From contig NZ_JAAHTB010000017.1 of the NCBI RefSeq assembly GCF_010692745.1, positions 1 to 64,000 of the forward strand: DNA of 64,000 nt, given 5' to 3'. Both the position numbers and the translations under genes were made by a program. The DNA is from Methylobacterium sp. BTF04 (GTDB lineage Bacteria > Pseudomonadota > Alphaproteobacteria > Rhizobiales > Beijerinckiaceae). The notes under the pieces are model-generated. The model was not told where the DNA came from, ran no database searches, and saw only the letters and a program-made list of their open reading frames with translations. Below are positions 33,014 to 43,133 of the stretch, one piece after another. Position 1 is the stretch's first letter. The number at the start of each line of letters is the position of its first letter.

Positions 33014-33994
33014 ATGATCGCCTTCATCCTCCAGCGCCTGCTGCAATCGGTGGCGGTGCTGTTCGCGGTCGGCCTCATCGCGTTCTCGATGTTTCGCTTT
33101 GCCGGCGACCCGGTGAACCAGATCGTGGGGGTCGACACACCCTACGCCGAGCGCGTCGCGATCCGTCAGAGCCTCGGCCTCGACGATTCCGTCATCGTCC
33201 AGTTCGGGCGCTACGCCGGCAACGTGGTGCGGGGCGAGTTCGGCACCTCGTACCAGTTCCGCCAGCCGGTGGCCGCCTTGCTCGCCGAGCGCATGCCGGC
33301 CACTCTCGAACTGGCTCTGTGCGCCACGCTTTTCGCCCTCACGGTGGGGATCTTCATGGGCGTCTATTGCGCGCTCAAGCGCGACACGGTTCTGGCGAAG
33401 GTGTTCCTGGCGATCTCGCTGATCGGCATCAGCCTGCCGACCTTTCTCATCGGCATCCTGCTGATCTTCCTGTTTTCGGTGACCCTCGGATGGCTGCCCT
33501 CGTTCGGGCGTGGCGACACCGTGCGGCTCGGCTGGTGGACCACCGGCTTCCTCACCGCGTCGGGCCTGCGCGCGCTGATCCTGCCCTCCGTCACCCTCGG
33601 TCTGTTCCAGATGACCCTGATCATGCGACTGGTCCGCGCCGAGATGCTGGAGGTGCTGCGCACCGATTACATCCGCTTCGCGCGCGCGCGCGGCCTCACC
33701 ACCCGGACGATCCATTTCGGGCACGCCCTGAAGAACACCCTGGTCCCGGTGATCACCATCGCGGGGCTGCAGCTCGGCTCGGTCATCGCGTTCTCGATCA
33801 TCACCGAGACGGTGTTCCAATGGCCGGGCATGGGCCTCTTGTTCGTCCAGGCGGTGCAGAACGTCGATATCCCGATCATGGCCGCCTACCTGCTGCTGGT
33901 CGCCGCGATCTTCGTGACCATCAACCTCGTGGTGGATGTGCTCTACACCATCGTCGATCCGCGCCTGCGGCTCTCCACCGGAGGCCGGGCATGA
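33014..33994 (+). CDS. Dipeptide-type ABC importer permease (DppB-like)
   Basis: A 326-residue inner-membrane permease with six core helices. It opens with MIAFILQRLLQSVAVLFAVG, typical of DppB. The EAA loop reads DYIRFARARGLTTRTIHFGH, and the C-terminal helix precedes the VDVLYTIVDPRLR ending shared by this family. Its stop overlaps the next permease start by four bases (ATGA). Confidence 0.94.
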   Translation: MIAFILQRLLQSVAVLFAVGLIAFSMFRFAGDPVNQIVGVDTPYAERVAIRQSLGLDDSVIVQFGRYAGNVVRGEFGTSYQFRQPVAALLAERMPATLELALCATLFALTVGIFMGVYCALKRDTVLAKVFLAISLIGISLPTFLIGILLIFLFSVTLGWLPSFGRGDTVRLGWWTTGFLTASGLRALILPSVTLGLFQMTLIMRLVRAEMLEVLRTDYIRFARARGLTTRTIHFGHALKNTLVPVITIAGLQLGSVIAFSIITETVFQWPGMGLLFVQAVQNVDIPIMAAYLLLVAAIFVTINLVVDVLYTIVDPRLRLSTGGRA

Positions 33995-34935
33995 GCGTGT
34001 TGGTGCACGGCCCGGTGCCGACCCGCTCCGCCCTGGCGCGCTTTCGCGATTCCGACCTGTTCGCCAGCTTCAAGCGCTCGAAGCTCGCCATGGCTGCCTT
34101 CGCGGTGACGCTGCTGCTGTTCACGCTCGCGCTCCTGGCGCCGCTGATCTCGCCGCAGAACCCCTACGACCCGGCGCAGCTCGAGCTGATCAACTCCAAC
34201 CTGCCCCCGCTCTGGAACGCCGACGGACAGTCTCCCTTCGTGCTCGGCACCGACGACCAGGGTCGCGACGTGCTCTCGGCGGTGTTCTACGGCCTGCGGC
34301 TCTCCCTCTTGGTCGGCATCCTCGGGGTCGTGGTGTCGGGCCTCATCGGCATCGGGCTCGGCCTGATCGCCGGGTATTTCGGCGGGTTCGTCGATACGCT
34401 GATCATGCGGGTGGCCGATGTGCAGCTCACTTTCCCGGCGATCCTCATCGCCCTAGTGGTCGACGGCGTCGCCAAGGCGGCCCTGGGTGGCCAGATGGAC
34501 ACCACCGCCTCGATCTGGCTGATCGTGGCCTCCATCGGCCTGTCGTTCTGGGTTCAGTACGCCCGCACCGTGCGGTCCTCGGTGATGGTCGAGAAGAACA
34601 AGGACTACGTCCAGGCCGGTCGGCTCATCGGCCTGTCCTCGCCGGTGATCCTGGTGCGCCACGTGCTGCCCAACGTGCTCGGCCCGGTCTTCGTCATCGC
34701 CACCATCAATCTGGCGCTGGCGATCATCACCGAGGCGACCCTGTCGTTCCTCGGCACCGGCCTGCCCGATTCGATGCCCTCGCTCGGCACCCTGATCCGC
34801 ACCGGCAACCGCTTCCTGTTCTCGGGCGAGTGGTGGATCGTCGCCTTTCCGGGTCTCGCGCTGGCGGGACTGGTGCTGGCGATCAACCTGCTCGGCGACT
34901 GGCTGCGCGACGCCCTGAACCCGAAGCTGCAATGA
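33991..34935 (+). CDS. Dipeptide-type ABC importer permease (DppC-like)
   Basis: A 314-residue permease with the family motif LGTDDQGRDVLSAVFYG after the first periplasmic loop. The EAA loop is DYVQAGRLIGLSSPVILVRH, and the protein ends GDWLRDALNPKL. The start at 33991 is fixed by the ATGA overlap with the upstream permease; its own stop overlaps the ATPase start in the same way. It pairs with the DppB-like protein in the channel. Confidence 0.94.
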   Translation: MSVLVHGPVPTRSALARFRDSDLFASFKRSKLAMAAFAVTLLLFTLALLAPLISPQNPYDPAQLELINSNLPPLWNADGQSPFVLGTDDQGRDVLSAVFYGLRLSLLVGILGVVVSGLIGIGLGLIAGYFGGFVDTLIMRVADVQLTFPAILIALVVDGVAKAALGGQMDTTASIWLIVASIGLSFWVQYARTVRSSVMVEKNKDYVQAGRLIGLSSPVILVRHVLPNVLGPVFVIATINLALAIITEATLSFLGTGLPDSMPSLGTLIRTGNRFLFSGEWWIVAFPGLALAGLVLAINLLGDWLRDALNPKLQ

Positions 34936-35911
34936 CAGAGCCCGTCCTCTCGGTCCGCAACCTGCGCGTCGCCTTCGCCAACCGGCGCGGCACGCTCACG
35001 GCCATCGACGACGTCTCGTTCGACATCGCCCGCGGCGAAATTCTCGGGGTCGTCGGTGAGTCCGGGGCCGGTAAATCCGTCACCGGCTCCGCCGTGATCG
35101 GCCTCATCGATCCGCCCGGCGGCATCGTCGGGGGCGAGGTCCGTCTGCAGGGCGAACGGATCGACACCCTGTCTCCGGAGGCGATGCGGCGCATCCGGGG
35201 CCGGCGCATCGGCATGATCTTCCAGGACCCGCTCACCAGCCTCAATCCGCTCTACCGCGTCGGGCGCCAGCTCATCGAGACGATCCGCACCCATACCGAT
35301 CTTTCGGAAAAGGCGGCACGCGGGCGCGCCATCGATCTCCTGGCGGAGGTCGGCATCCCGGCCCCCGAACGCAGGATCGACGGCTATCCGCACGAATTCT
35401 CCGGCGGCATGCGCCAGCGCGTGGTCATCGCCCTGGCACTGGCCGCCGAACCCGAACTCATCATCGCCGACGAGCCGACCACGGCGCTCGACGTCTCGGT
35501 CCAGGCCCAGATCATCGCGCTCCTCAAGCGACTGGGCACCGAGCGCGGCACCGCCGTGATGCTGGTGACCCACGATATGGGGGTGATCGCCGAGGCCGCC
35601 GACCGCGTGGCGGTGATGTACTCGGGTCGCATCGCCGAGATCGGCCCGGTGCGCGACGTGGTGACGAACCCGCTCCACCCCTACGCCAAGGGGCTGATGG
35701 GCGCGATCCCGACGCTGGCGCAGGAGACCGACCGGCTGGCGCAGATTCCGGGCTCGATGCCGCGGCTCTCGGCGATCCCGAAGGGATGCGCCTTTCATCC
35801 GCGCTGCCCGAGCGCGTTTACCCGCTGCGTCGTCGAGCGTCCGAACCCAATCGCGGTGGGCGCCCACCAGGTCGCCTGCCATCTCTATGACCGCTCGGAG
35901 GCGTCGGCCGC

Positions 35912-35915
<4 letters not shown>
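34932..35915 (+). CDS. Oligopeptide-type importer ATPase (DppD-like)
   Basis: A 327-residue ABC ATPase. It has Walker A GVVGESGAGKSV, signature FSGGMRQRVVIALAL, Walker [13 protein letters not shown] and switch VTHDMG, so it appears active. The C-terminal oligo_HPY extension GCAFHPRCPSAFTRC contains cysteines typical of DppD/OppD, which in relatives hold an iron-sulfur cluster. The ATG overlaps the permease stop by four bases. Confidence 0.94.
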
Positions 35916-36922
<1,007 letters not shown>

Positions 36923-36953
36923 CCCGGATGGCCAACCGCAAGGGGGCGACACC

Positions 36954-38399
36954 ATGAGCACGGATGCCACCGACATCGTCGCCCTGAGCGCCGTCGCGCT
37001 CTCGGCGGCCATCCGCTCCCGCACCGTCTCCTGCGTCGCCGTGATGGATGCCTATCTCGACCGGATCGCGGCGATCAATCCCGCCGTCAACGCCATCGTC
37101 TCGCTGCAGGACCGCGTAGGCCTCCTCCGCGCCGCGCGCGAGCGCGACGCCGAGGTCGCACGAGGCACGATCCTGGGTCCGCTCCACGGCTTCCCGCTGG
37201 CGGTGAAGGACGGCGATGCGGTCGCGGGCCTGCCGTTCACCCAGGGCTCGCCGATCTTTCGGAACCGGATCGCCGAGTCCGACTCCCTCATGGTGGCGCG
37301 CCTGCGCGCGAGCGGGGCGCTCTTCATCGGCAAGACCAACACCCCCGAATTCGGCCTCGGCTCGCAGACCTTCAACCCGGTCTTCGGGGCCACCCGCAAC
37401 GCCTACGACCGGACCAAGACGGCAGGCGGATCGAGCGGCGGCGCGGCGGTGGCGGTGAGCCTGCGCCTGCAACCCGTCGCCGACGGCAGCGACCATGCCG
37501 GCTCGCTGCGCAATCCGGCGGCCTTCAACAACGTGTTCGGCCTTCGCCCCAGCTTCGGCCGCATCCCCACCGAAGCCCGGGACGCGTTCACGCCGGGGCT
37601 CGCAGTGTCCGGCGCCATCGGGCGTTCGCCGGCGGATATCGGCCTGATGCTGTCGGTACAGGCCGGCTACGATGCCGCCAGCCCCTATTCCAACCGGCAG
37701 GATCCGGCGGTCTTCGCCGGCGACCTGACCCGCGACTTCTCCGGCACGCGCATCGCCTGGCTCGGCGACTTCGACGGGCATGTGCCGTTCGAACCCGGCT
37801 TGCTCGACCTCGACCGGAGCGCCCTGTCCGCGTTCGAGACCATCGGCTGCCGGGTCGAGGCCGCGTGCCCGGCCTTCGACATGGAGGCGCTCTGGCACCA
37901 CTGGCTCACCCTGCGGGCCTGGATGACCGCCTCGAATCTCCGCCCGCTCTACGACGATCCGGCACACCGGGCCCTCATGAAGCCCGAGGCGATCTGGGAA
38001 GTGGAGCGCGGCCTGGCGCTGAGCGCCGATCAGGTGACGACGGCGCAGGAAGGACGCACCGTCTGGTACGCGACGCTGCGGCGCTTCATGACGCGCTACG
38101 ACTTCCTCGTTCTGCCCAGCACCCAGGTGTTCCCGTTCGACGTGACGCAGCGCTGGCCGAAATTCGTCGGCGGCCGGGCGATGAGCACCTATCACCGCTG
38201 GATGGAGGTGGTGGTCCCCATCACCATGTCGGGCTTGCCGGCCCTCAACGTGCCGGCGGGGTTCGATGCCGATGGGCGCCCGGCGGGCATCCAGATCGTC
38301 GGGCCGAACCACGGCGAATTCGCCTGCCTGCAGCTCGGTGCCGCCTACGACGCGGCCACCGGGTGGGTTACACGAAGGCCGCCGCCCCTCAACCGTTGA
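36954..38399 (+). CDS. Amidase-signature family hydrolase
   Basis: A 481-residue amide hydrolase. The Ser-cisSer-Lys triad is visible: Lys85 in PLAVKDG, Ser160 in AGGSSGGAA and nucleophile Ser184 in HAGSLRNPA, with the usual 24-residue serine spacing. The order and overall length fit AS-family enzymes that act on small amides or acyl-amino compounds. It is encoded directly after the importer ATPases, so it probably processes the imported solute. No signal peptide is present. The exact substrate is unknown. Confidence 0.9.
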   Translation: MSTDATDIVALSAVALSAAIRSRTVSCVAVMDAYLDRIAAINPAVNAIVSLQDRVGLLRAARERDAEVARGTILGPLHGFPLAVKDGDAVAGLPFTQGSPIFRNRIAESDSLMVARLRASGALFIGKTNTPEFGLGSQTFNPVFGATRNAYDRTKTAGGSSGGAAVAVSLRLQPVADGSDHAGSLRNPAAFNNVFGLRPSFGRIPTEARDAFTPGLAVSGAIGRSPADIGLMLSVQAGYDAASPYSNRQDPAVFAGDLTRDFSGTRIAWLGDFDGHVPFEPGLLDLDRSALSAFETIGCRVEAACPAFDMEALWHHWLTLRAWMTASNLRPLYDDPAHRALMKPEAIWEVERGLALSADQVTTAQEGRTVWYATLRRFMTRYDFLVLPSTQVFPFDVTQRWPKFVGGRAMSTYHRWMEVVVPITMSGLPALNVPAGFDADGRPAGIQIVGPNHGEFACLQLGAAYDAATGWVTRRPPPLNR

Positions 38400-38414
38400 A
38401 ACAGCGAGACCGCC

Positions 38415-39311
38415 ATGGATGCCGACGCGACCGGACCCGACCACGGCCGCTACGCCTACAGCGCCCTGCCCGACCGCCCGGTCTACGCTTGGCCCGGAGA
38501 CCGGCGCCTCGCGGTCTATCTCGCGCTCAACCTCGAAGGCTTCGATTTCGGCCGCGGCCTCGGTGCCGAACTCGCGCCGGGCGGCCCGCAGCCGGACGTG
38601 CTGAATTACGCGTGGCGCGACTGGGGCAACCGCGTCGGCGCCTGGCGGCTGAAGGAGACCCTCGACCGCCTGAAGCTACCGGCGAGCGTACTCGTCAACA
38701 GCCGGCTCTACCGCGACTGTCCCGGCCTGATCGAGGCGTTCCGCGCGCGCGGCGACGAGATCGTCGGCCATGGCCGCACCAATTCCGAGCGCCAGGGCAT
38801 TCTCGGCGAGGCGGAGGAACGCGCCCTGATCGCCGAGGCGACGGCGGAGCTCACCCACCACGAGGGCCGCGCCCCCGCCGGCTGGCTCGGCCCCTGGATC
38901 TCGCAGAGCCGGGTGACGCCCGACCTGCTGGAAGAGGCCGGCTACCGCTATCTCCTCGACTGGTGCCACGACGACCAGCCGACCTGGCTCGCCACCCGCA
39001 GCGGCGGCCGCATCCTGGCCTTGCCCTATCCGCAGGAGATCAACGACATCCCGGCCATCGTCGCGCGCAAGGATTCGGGCCGGGACTTCGCCGACATGAT
39101 CGTCGATGCCTTCGACGAGATGCTGGAGCAATCGGCCTCCGCGCCCCTGGTGATGGGCATCGCGCTCCACCCCTACATCGTCGGCCAGCCGCATCGGCTC
39201 CGCCCATTGCGCCGGGCACTCGAACACATCGCGGCGCATCGCGACGCGATCTGGCTCACCACCGCAGGGGCGATCGCCGAGCGTGCCATCCAGTCCGAGA
39301 CCGCGATCTGA
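38415..39311 (+). CDS. Polysaccharide-deacetylase-family protein (PuuE/allantoinase-like)
   Basis: A 298-residue cytosolic NodB-homology protein. VYLALNLEGFDFG marks the first strand, EIVGHGRTNS the metal-site region and VTPDLLEEAGYRYLLDWCHDDQPTW the later conserved segment seen in PuuE-type allantoinases and related amidohydrolase-like deacetylases. It starts 15 bases after the amidase stop and is likely co-transcribed. In relatives the fold acts on N-acetyl sugars or ring amides. Next to an amidase it may act in degradation of an imported amide or ureide instead of cell-wall editing. Confidence 0.8.
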   Translation: MDADATGPDHGRYAYSALPDRPVYAWPGDRRLAVYLALNLEGFDFGRGLGAELAPGGPQPDVLNYAWRDWGNRVGAWRLKETLDRLKLPASVLVNSRLYRDCPGLIEAFRARGDEIVGHGRTNSERQGILGEAEERALIAEATAELTHHEGRAPAGWLGPWISQSRVTPDLLEEAGYRYLLDWCHDDQPTWLATRSGGRILALPYPQEINDIPAIVARKDSGRDFADMIVDAFDEMLEQSASAPLVMGIALHPYIVGQPHRLRPLRRALEHIAAHRDAIWLTTAGAIAERAIQSETAI

Positions 39312-39443
39312 TACCGGCGGCCTTCGCGGCTGCGGTCTCGATCGGCTCCGCTCTGATCGACTCCGTCGTTCACCTCGGGATCATCCGTTCGCGGGCATGA
39401 AGGCCGCCTCGCTGCGTAGCCTCCCACCGGATCCGCGACTTCC

Positions 39444-40190
39444 ATGCATGCCGACGCTTTCCTGAAAGCCGCCGAAGCCCTGCCGGTCGGCGACCTCGAC
39501 GCCCTCCTGAACGGCGGCGGCCTCGTGGTGGTGGCCCCGCACCCCGACGACGAGAGCCTCGGCTGCGGTGGCCTGATCGCGGCGGCGCGCGCCCGTGGCC
39601 GCGACGTCCGGGTGGTGATCGTCAGCGACGGCTGCGGCTCGCACACCCATTCGGCGCTGTATCCCCCGCTCAAGTTGCGGGCTTTGCGCGAAGCCGAGAC
39701 GCTGGAGGCCGTGGGCGCCCTCGGCGTCCCGCCCGAGTCCGTGACCTTCCTGCGTCTGCCCGATGCCGGCGTGCCGAGCACCGGCCCGGTGGCGCAGCAG
39801 GCCGCCGACGCCATCGTCGCCGCGGTGCGGGACAGCGGCGCCGGCGCGGTCTGCGTGACCTGGGGCCACGATCCCCATTGCGACCACCAGGCGGCCGCCG
39901 CCATCGTCCGGCTGGCCCAGCCGACACTCGGCGGCGCGAAGGCCTTCGCCTATCCGGTCTGGGGCTGGACCCTGCCGATGGGCACCGAGGTCGGCCCCGG
40001 CCCCACCGGCCTGCGGCTCGACATCTCCGCGCATCTCCCCGCCAAGGCACGCGCGATCGCCGCCCATCGCTCGCAGACCACCGACCTGATCGCCGACGAC
40101 CCCACCGGCTTTCGCCTGGAGCCGGCGATGCTGACGCGCTTCGCGCAAGACCACGAGATTTTCGTGGCGATGGAGCCGGACGCCCCATGA
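39444..40190 (+). CDS. PIG-L (LmbE) family deacetylase
   Basis: A 248-residue zinc-dependent N-deacetylase of the LmbE fold. The metal motif VVVAPHPDDESLGCGG places His33, Asp35 and Asp36 in the usual positions. The second site WGHDPHCDHQAA supplies further histidines. Such enzymes deacetylate GlcNAc-type groups on glycolipids, thiols or antibiotics. Its stop overlaps the GT2 gene start by four bases, a tight pair. A 132-base gap separates it from the upstream deacetylase gene, so the pair may have its own promoter. Confidence 0.9.
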   Translation: MHADAFLKAAEALPVGDLDALLNGGGLVVVAPHPDDESLGCGGLIAAARARGRDVRVVIVSDGCGSHTHSALYPPLKLRALREAETLEAVGALGVPPESVTFLRLPDAGVPSTGPVAQQAADAIVAAVRDSGAGAVCVTWGHDPHCDHQAAAAIVRLAQPTLGGAKAFAYPVWGWTLPMGTEVGPGPTGLRLDISAHLPAKARAIAAHRSQTTDLIADDPTGFRLEPAMLTRFAQDHEIFVAMEPDAP

Positions 40191-41041
40191 TCGCCGACAC
40201 CACCGTCATCACCCTGAACAAGGGCCGCGACGCCCATTTGGCCCGGCTACTGGAAGGATTGGGGCGCGGCCCGCATCCGGCCGAATGCATCGTGGTGGAG
40301 ATGGGCCGCGCGCCCGCGCCACTGCCCGCTTGCGGCTTCCCGATCCGGCGCATCGTCCTCGACAGCGACGGCCTGCCGTTGGCGCGCGCGCGCAATGCCG
40401 GACGCCGGGCCGCCGCAACCGCGCGGCTGGTGTTCCTCGACGTGGACTGCATCCCCTCCGCCGACCTCGTGGACTCCCTGAGCCGCGACCTCGCCGAGGC
40501 CGATGGCCTCGTCTGCTGCGAAATCCGCTACCTGCCGGCCGGCGCCGTCGCGGATGGCTGGACCGAAGGCGCTCTGCGCGCCGCCGGGCACCCGCATCCG
40601 GTCCGGCACTTTCCCGAGGCGGGTCTCGCCCGCACCGACAATCCCGGCCTGTTCTGGTCGCTGGCCTTCGGGGTGCGGGCCGCCACCTTCGACCGCATCG
40701 GTGGTTTCGACGAGGCGTTCGACGGCTACGGCGCCGAGGATACCGACCTCGCCTTCCGCGCCGATGCGCTCGGCGTGCCGGTGCTCCTCAGCGCCGGAGG
40801 CCAGGCCTTCCATCAGCACCATCTCGCCTGCGACCCGCCGCTCCAGCATTTTTCGGACATCGTCCGCAACGGCCGCCGCTTCCACGCCCGCCACGGCATC
40901 TGGCCGATGGATGGCTGGCTCGACGCCTTCGCCCGGCTCGGATTGATCGGCGAGGGCTGGCGCGACGGGCTGGTCGTCATCCGTCCGCCCCGCGCGGAGG
41001 AAATCGCGGCTGCGCGCGTACCGGCCGACCGGCCGTTCTGA
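40187..41041 (+). CDS. GT2-family glycosyltransferase
   Basis: A 284-residue GT-A glycosyltransferase. LPLARARNAGRRAAA and VFLDVDCIPS include the metal-binding DxD-like site, and FDEAFDGYGAEDTDLAFRA is the ED catalytic-base motif common to GT2 chain-extending enzymes. The ATG overlaps the PIG-L deacetylase gene by four bases, so sugar transfer and deacetylation are probably sequential steps on one glycan. The longer frame upstream (39878) lies inside the deacetylase gene. Confidence 0.9.
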   Translation: MIADTTVITLNKGRDAHLARLLEGLGRGPHPAECIVVEMGRAPAPLPACGFPIRRIVLDSDGLPLARARNAGRRAAATARLVFLDVDCIPSADLVDSLSRDLAEADGLVCCEIRYLPAGAVADGWTEGALRAAGHPHPVRHFPEAGLARTDNPGLFWSLAFGVRAATFDRIGGFDEAFDGYGAEDTDLAFRADALGVPVLLSAGGQAFHQHHLACDPPLQHFSDIVRNGRRFHARHGIWPMDGWLDAFARLGLIGEGWRDGLVVIRPPRAEEIAAARVPADRPF

Positions 41042-41086
41042 TTCGGTTTCCGGTTGATACGATCGGTGGGTAAGGGCGCAACAGGC

Positions 41087-41168
41087 TCCCTTCCCCGTTT
41101 AGGAGTGGGTTGGGGTGAGGGACGTGGTCCATCCGGACAGATCAAGCACCTCACCCTGTCCCTCTCCT
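41087..41168. repeat. Degenerate copy of the dispersed inverted repeat
   Basis: AGGAGTGGGTTGGGGTGAGG (41101-41120) pairs imperfectly (16 of 20) with CCTCACCCTGTCCCTCTCCT (41149-41168). The sequence is clearly related to the repeat at 32694-32786. The IS3-family remnant begins within a few bases of its right end, so the repeat may have been an insertion target or junction. Confidence 0.7.
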
Positions 41169-41171
41169 TTA

Positions 41172-41447
41172 TTCAAGGCGAAAGTGGCGCTGGCCGCCAT
41201 CAAGGGTGAGAAGACCCTAGCGGAGCTGGCCCAACAGTTTGACGTGCACCCCGATCAGATCACGCAATGGCTCAGCCAGCTTCTGGAGGGCGCCGCCGAT
41301 GTCTTTGGCAGCGAGGGCCGCGCTGAGCCGCCCATCCCGACGGTGGATGTGAAGATCCTACACGCCAAGATTGGCCAGCTAACACTGGAACACGATGTTT
41401 TGGAAGGAGCGCTCAGCAAAGCCGGCCTGCTGAGCGCAAAGCGATGA
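41172..41447 (+). pseudogene. IS3-family orfA remnant (5'-truncated)
   Basis: The frame reads FKAKVALAAIKGEKTLAELA, then QQFDVHPDQITQWLSQLLEG and a leucine-rich coiled region. This is the helix-turn-helix and zipper part of IS3-family OrfA. The first 8-10 codons of a normal orfA are missing; the reading frame instead enters from the flanking inverted repeat. Its stop overlaps the orfB start (ATGA). No terminal inverted repeat is recognised upstream. Confidence 0.85.
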
Positions 41448-41700
41448 TTGATCGGAACCATGAACTATCGGTGACCCGGCAGGCTCCGATACTCGATATC
41501 AGCCGGAGCAGCATCGATTACCTGCCATGTCCGGCATCGCCCGGCGATCTGGCGCCGATGCGGCGGATCGATGAACTACATCTGGATTAGCCGTTTGCTG
41601 GCGCCCGCATGTTGCGCGATCTGCTGGGTCGAGAAGGGTTTGCTGTTGGCCGGCTGCACGTGAGCACGATCATGAAGCGGATGGGCATTGGTGGGCTCGT
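41444..41700 (+). pseudogene. IS3-family orfB transposase remnant (nonsense-mutated, 3'-deleted)
   Basis: The frame starts MIDRNHELSVTRQAPILDIS, has MRRIDELHLD and then an in-frame TAG (41588-41590). It continues PFAGARMLRDLLGREGF and ends its similarity at MKRMGIGG near 41695. The catalytic DDE core of the transposase is absent. The element is therefore inactive and old enough to carry a stop and a deletion. Confidence 0.85.
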
Positions 41701-41847
41701 TTTCTGGCAGAAAAATATCGACGACCGCCGCCTATGGACCGGTGAGGCAGCGAGTCCGCGGGCACAGCGGTCAAAACCCACACTTCGGCGAAGCGACGCT
41801 GCGCCATCGCAACCTGCTGTTTCAGATCACATTCAGAGAATTAATAG

Positions 41848-42639
41848 TCAGTAACTGACAGACTTAGGCCAAGCGAGGACAGTTCTGTTGCTGGAAACCT
41901 GATAGTTGATGTTTGGGTCTTTGAAAATCTCGGCATCTCGATTGTAGGAATGCATGTCGTTGACCTGTGCACCGCCTTCTCCACCTGAGAAGTTAATTGT
42001 ATTGGCAAAATTCAGGCCCGGAATGTCCTTGGCGTTCAGGATTTTAACGGTCTTGCTCTGAATGGCGCTGCCAATGCCGCTCACATCGCCATCTGGATGC
42101 TGGTATGCCAGCTCAACCAGCGATTTGCCCGTATTGTCGTACCAGTCATTGATTTCGGCAGACGACGTTGGCACCTCGAACACGTTGCTCTCGGTGACTG
42201 AGAAGCTCCTCACGCTTCCATCGGCCTGACGACTGGCGTCACGCAGCTGTTCGATACGCTCACTGCGATAATTCAGCCCCTGTGGAGAACCTGCAGCGGC
42301 CTTCGAGGACGACCCTCCCCCAAGAATATCGTCCAGCGTGGGGCTTTTGGATTGTCCCTGTTCTGACCTGCCAGCGACGCCTGGTCTGCCATCGGACTTA
42401 GCCGACGTAATTTGCTCGGCGAGCCGATCCGCGACCACTTGGTCTGCTTCATTGCGCTTCAACATGGCCTTTGCCCGATCGGAGAGATCGACCACCGTGG
42501 CGGGCGCGCTCGAAACTCCGGCAGTGGCCTCTTTTGTCGGAGATGGAATGCCCGGAGCATCGGGCTGTCCCCCCCTAGTCTGAAAAAACGCCTTCAGGTT
42601 ATCGCGTGCTGATAAATTCGTGGGATTGATATTACTCAT
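41848..42639 (-). CDS. Hypothetical protein, 263 residues, in an AT-richer patch
   Basis: The ATG at 42639 has GAGG 6 bases upstream; an in-frame TTG four codons earlier is less likely. The N-terminal half is polar, probably disordered, with a helix-forming DLSDRAKAMLKRNEADQVVA segment and a serine/glycine-rich linker (about residues 85-120). The C-terminal half is more ordered and ends SSNRTVLAWPKSVSY. There is no signal peptide, membrane helix or cysteine. No family is recognised. Base composition is visibly lower in GC than the flanking genes and it lies beside an IS remnant, so acquisition by transfer is likely. Confidence 0.65.
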   Translation of the reverse strand: MSNINPTNLSARDNLKAFFQTRGGQPDAPGIPSPTKEATAGVSSAPATVVDLSDRAKAMLKRNEADQVVADRLAEQITSAKSDGRPGVAGRSEQGQSKSPTLDDILGGGSSSKAAAGSPQGLNYRSERIEQLRDASRQADGSVRSFSVTESNVFEVPTSSAEINDWYDNTGKSLVELAYQHPDGDVSGIGSAIQSKTVKILNAKDIPGLNFANTINFSGGEGGAQVNDMHSYNRDAEIFKDPNINYQVSSNRTVLAWPKSVSY

Positions 42640-43133
42640 GGTCGGCCTCAACCTTTATCAGCATGCGCCTGAGCACGCCAAATGTGATGGTCGCAGAATG
42701 ACACTCTACGACCGTCAAGTTAACGCCCTTTAAAATTCCCAGCTTGTATTCACCGGAAGTGTCGTGCGTTCGCTAGTCAATCTCGTGAATTTATGGTTTC
42801 ATACCAAATGAGCCGAACCAGCTATTTGGCGATACAAAGTTGTTTTTGAGTAAAGTACAAGTAAACCGCAAAGCCGACCCCTTATACGCATGGGTACTGG
42901 CAAACCCAGAACTGCTCCCCTGAACCTGGAACTGGCACCCGAAGGCATTCCCGCTGCCGCCTTGGTACCGGGCGTCGCAAAGAACGGTGCGGCCAGCCAG
43001 GAGAGGGGACCCGAGCTCACAAGAGACCGAGGCGATCAAATGGAAACGGTATGACAGCCGGCGCTTCGTCCCCTCACCCGGCGTCCAGGACGAGGCGCCG
43101 TGGCGTCCGCCCAGGTGCCTTCGAGCCGTGCGC
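42640..43133. other. Accessory intergenic stretch downstream of parC
   Basis: Apart from the doubtful frame at 42791-43039, no gene is supported. The composition is AT-richer than the core genes (for example TTTAAAATTCCCAGC near 42730). It includes the upstream region of the 263-residue gene, where a minus-strand TTGACG could be a -35 element. Confidence 0.4.
42791..43039 (-). CDS. Possible small cysteine-containing protein fragment
   Basis: A frame of about 80 residues reads like a real domain: VSCELGSPLLAGRTVLCDAR, GNAFGCQFQVQGSSSG and LRFTCTLLKNN give four evenly spread cysteines and beta-strand-like alternation. Only a TTG start (43039) is available and no ribosome site is evident, so it may be the remains of a longer secreted protein whose 5' part is lost. 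It follows parC on the same strand. Confidence is low; it could be chance. Confidence 0.3.
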   Translation of the reverse strand: MIASVSCELGSPLLAGRTVLCDARYQGGSGNAFGCQFQVQGSSSGFASTHAYKGSALRFTCTLLKNNFVSPNSWFGSFGMKP

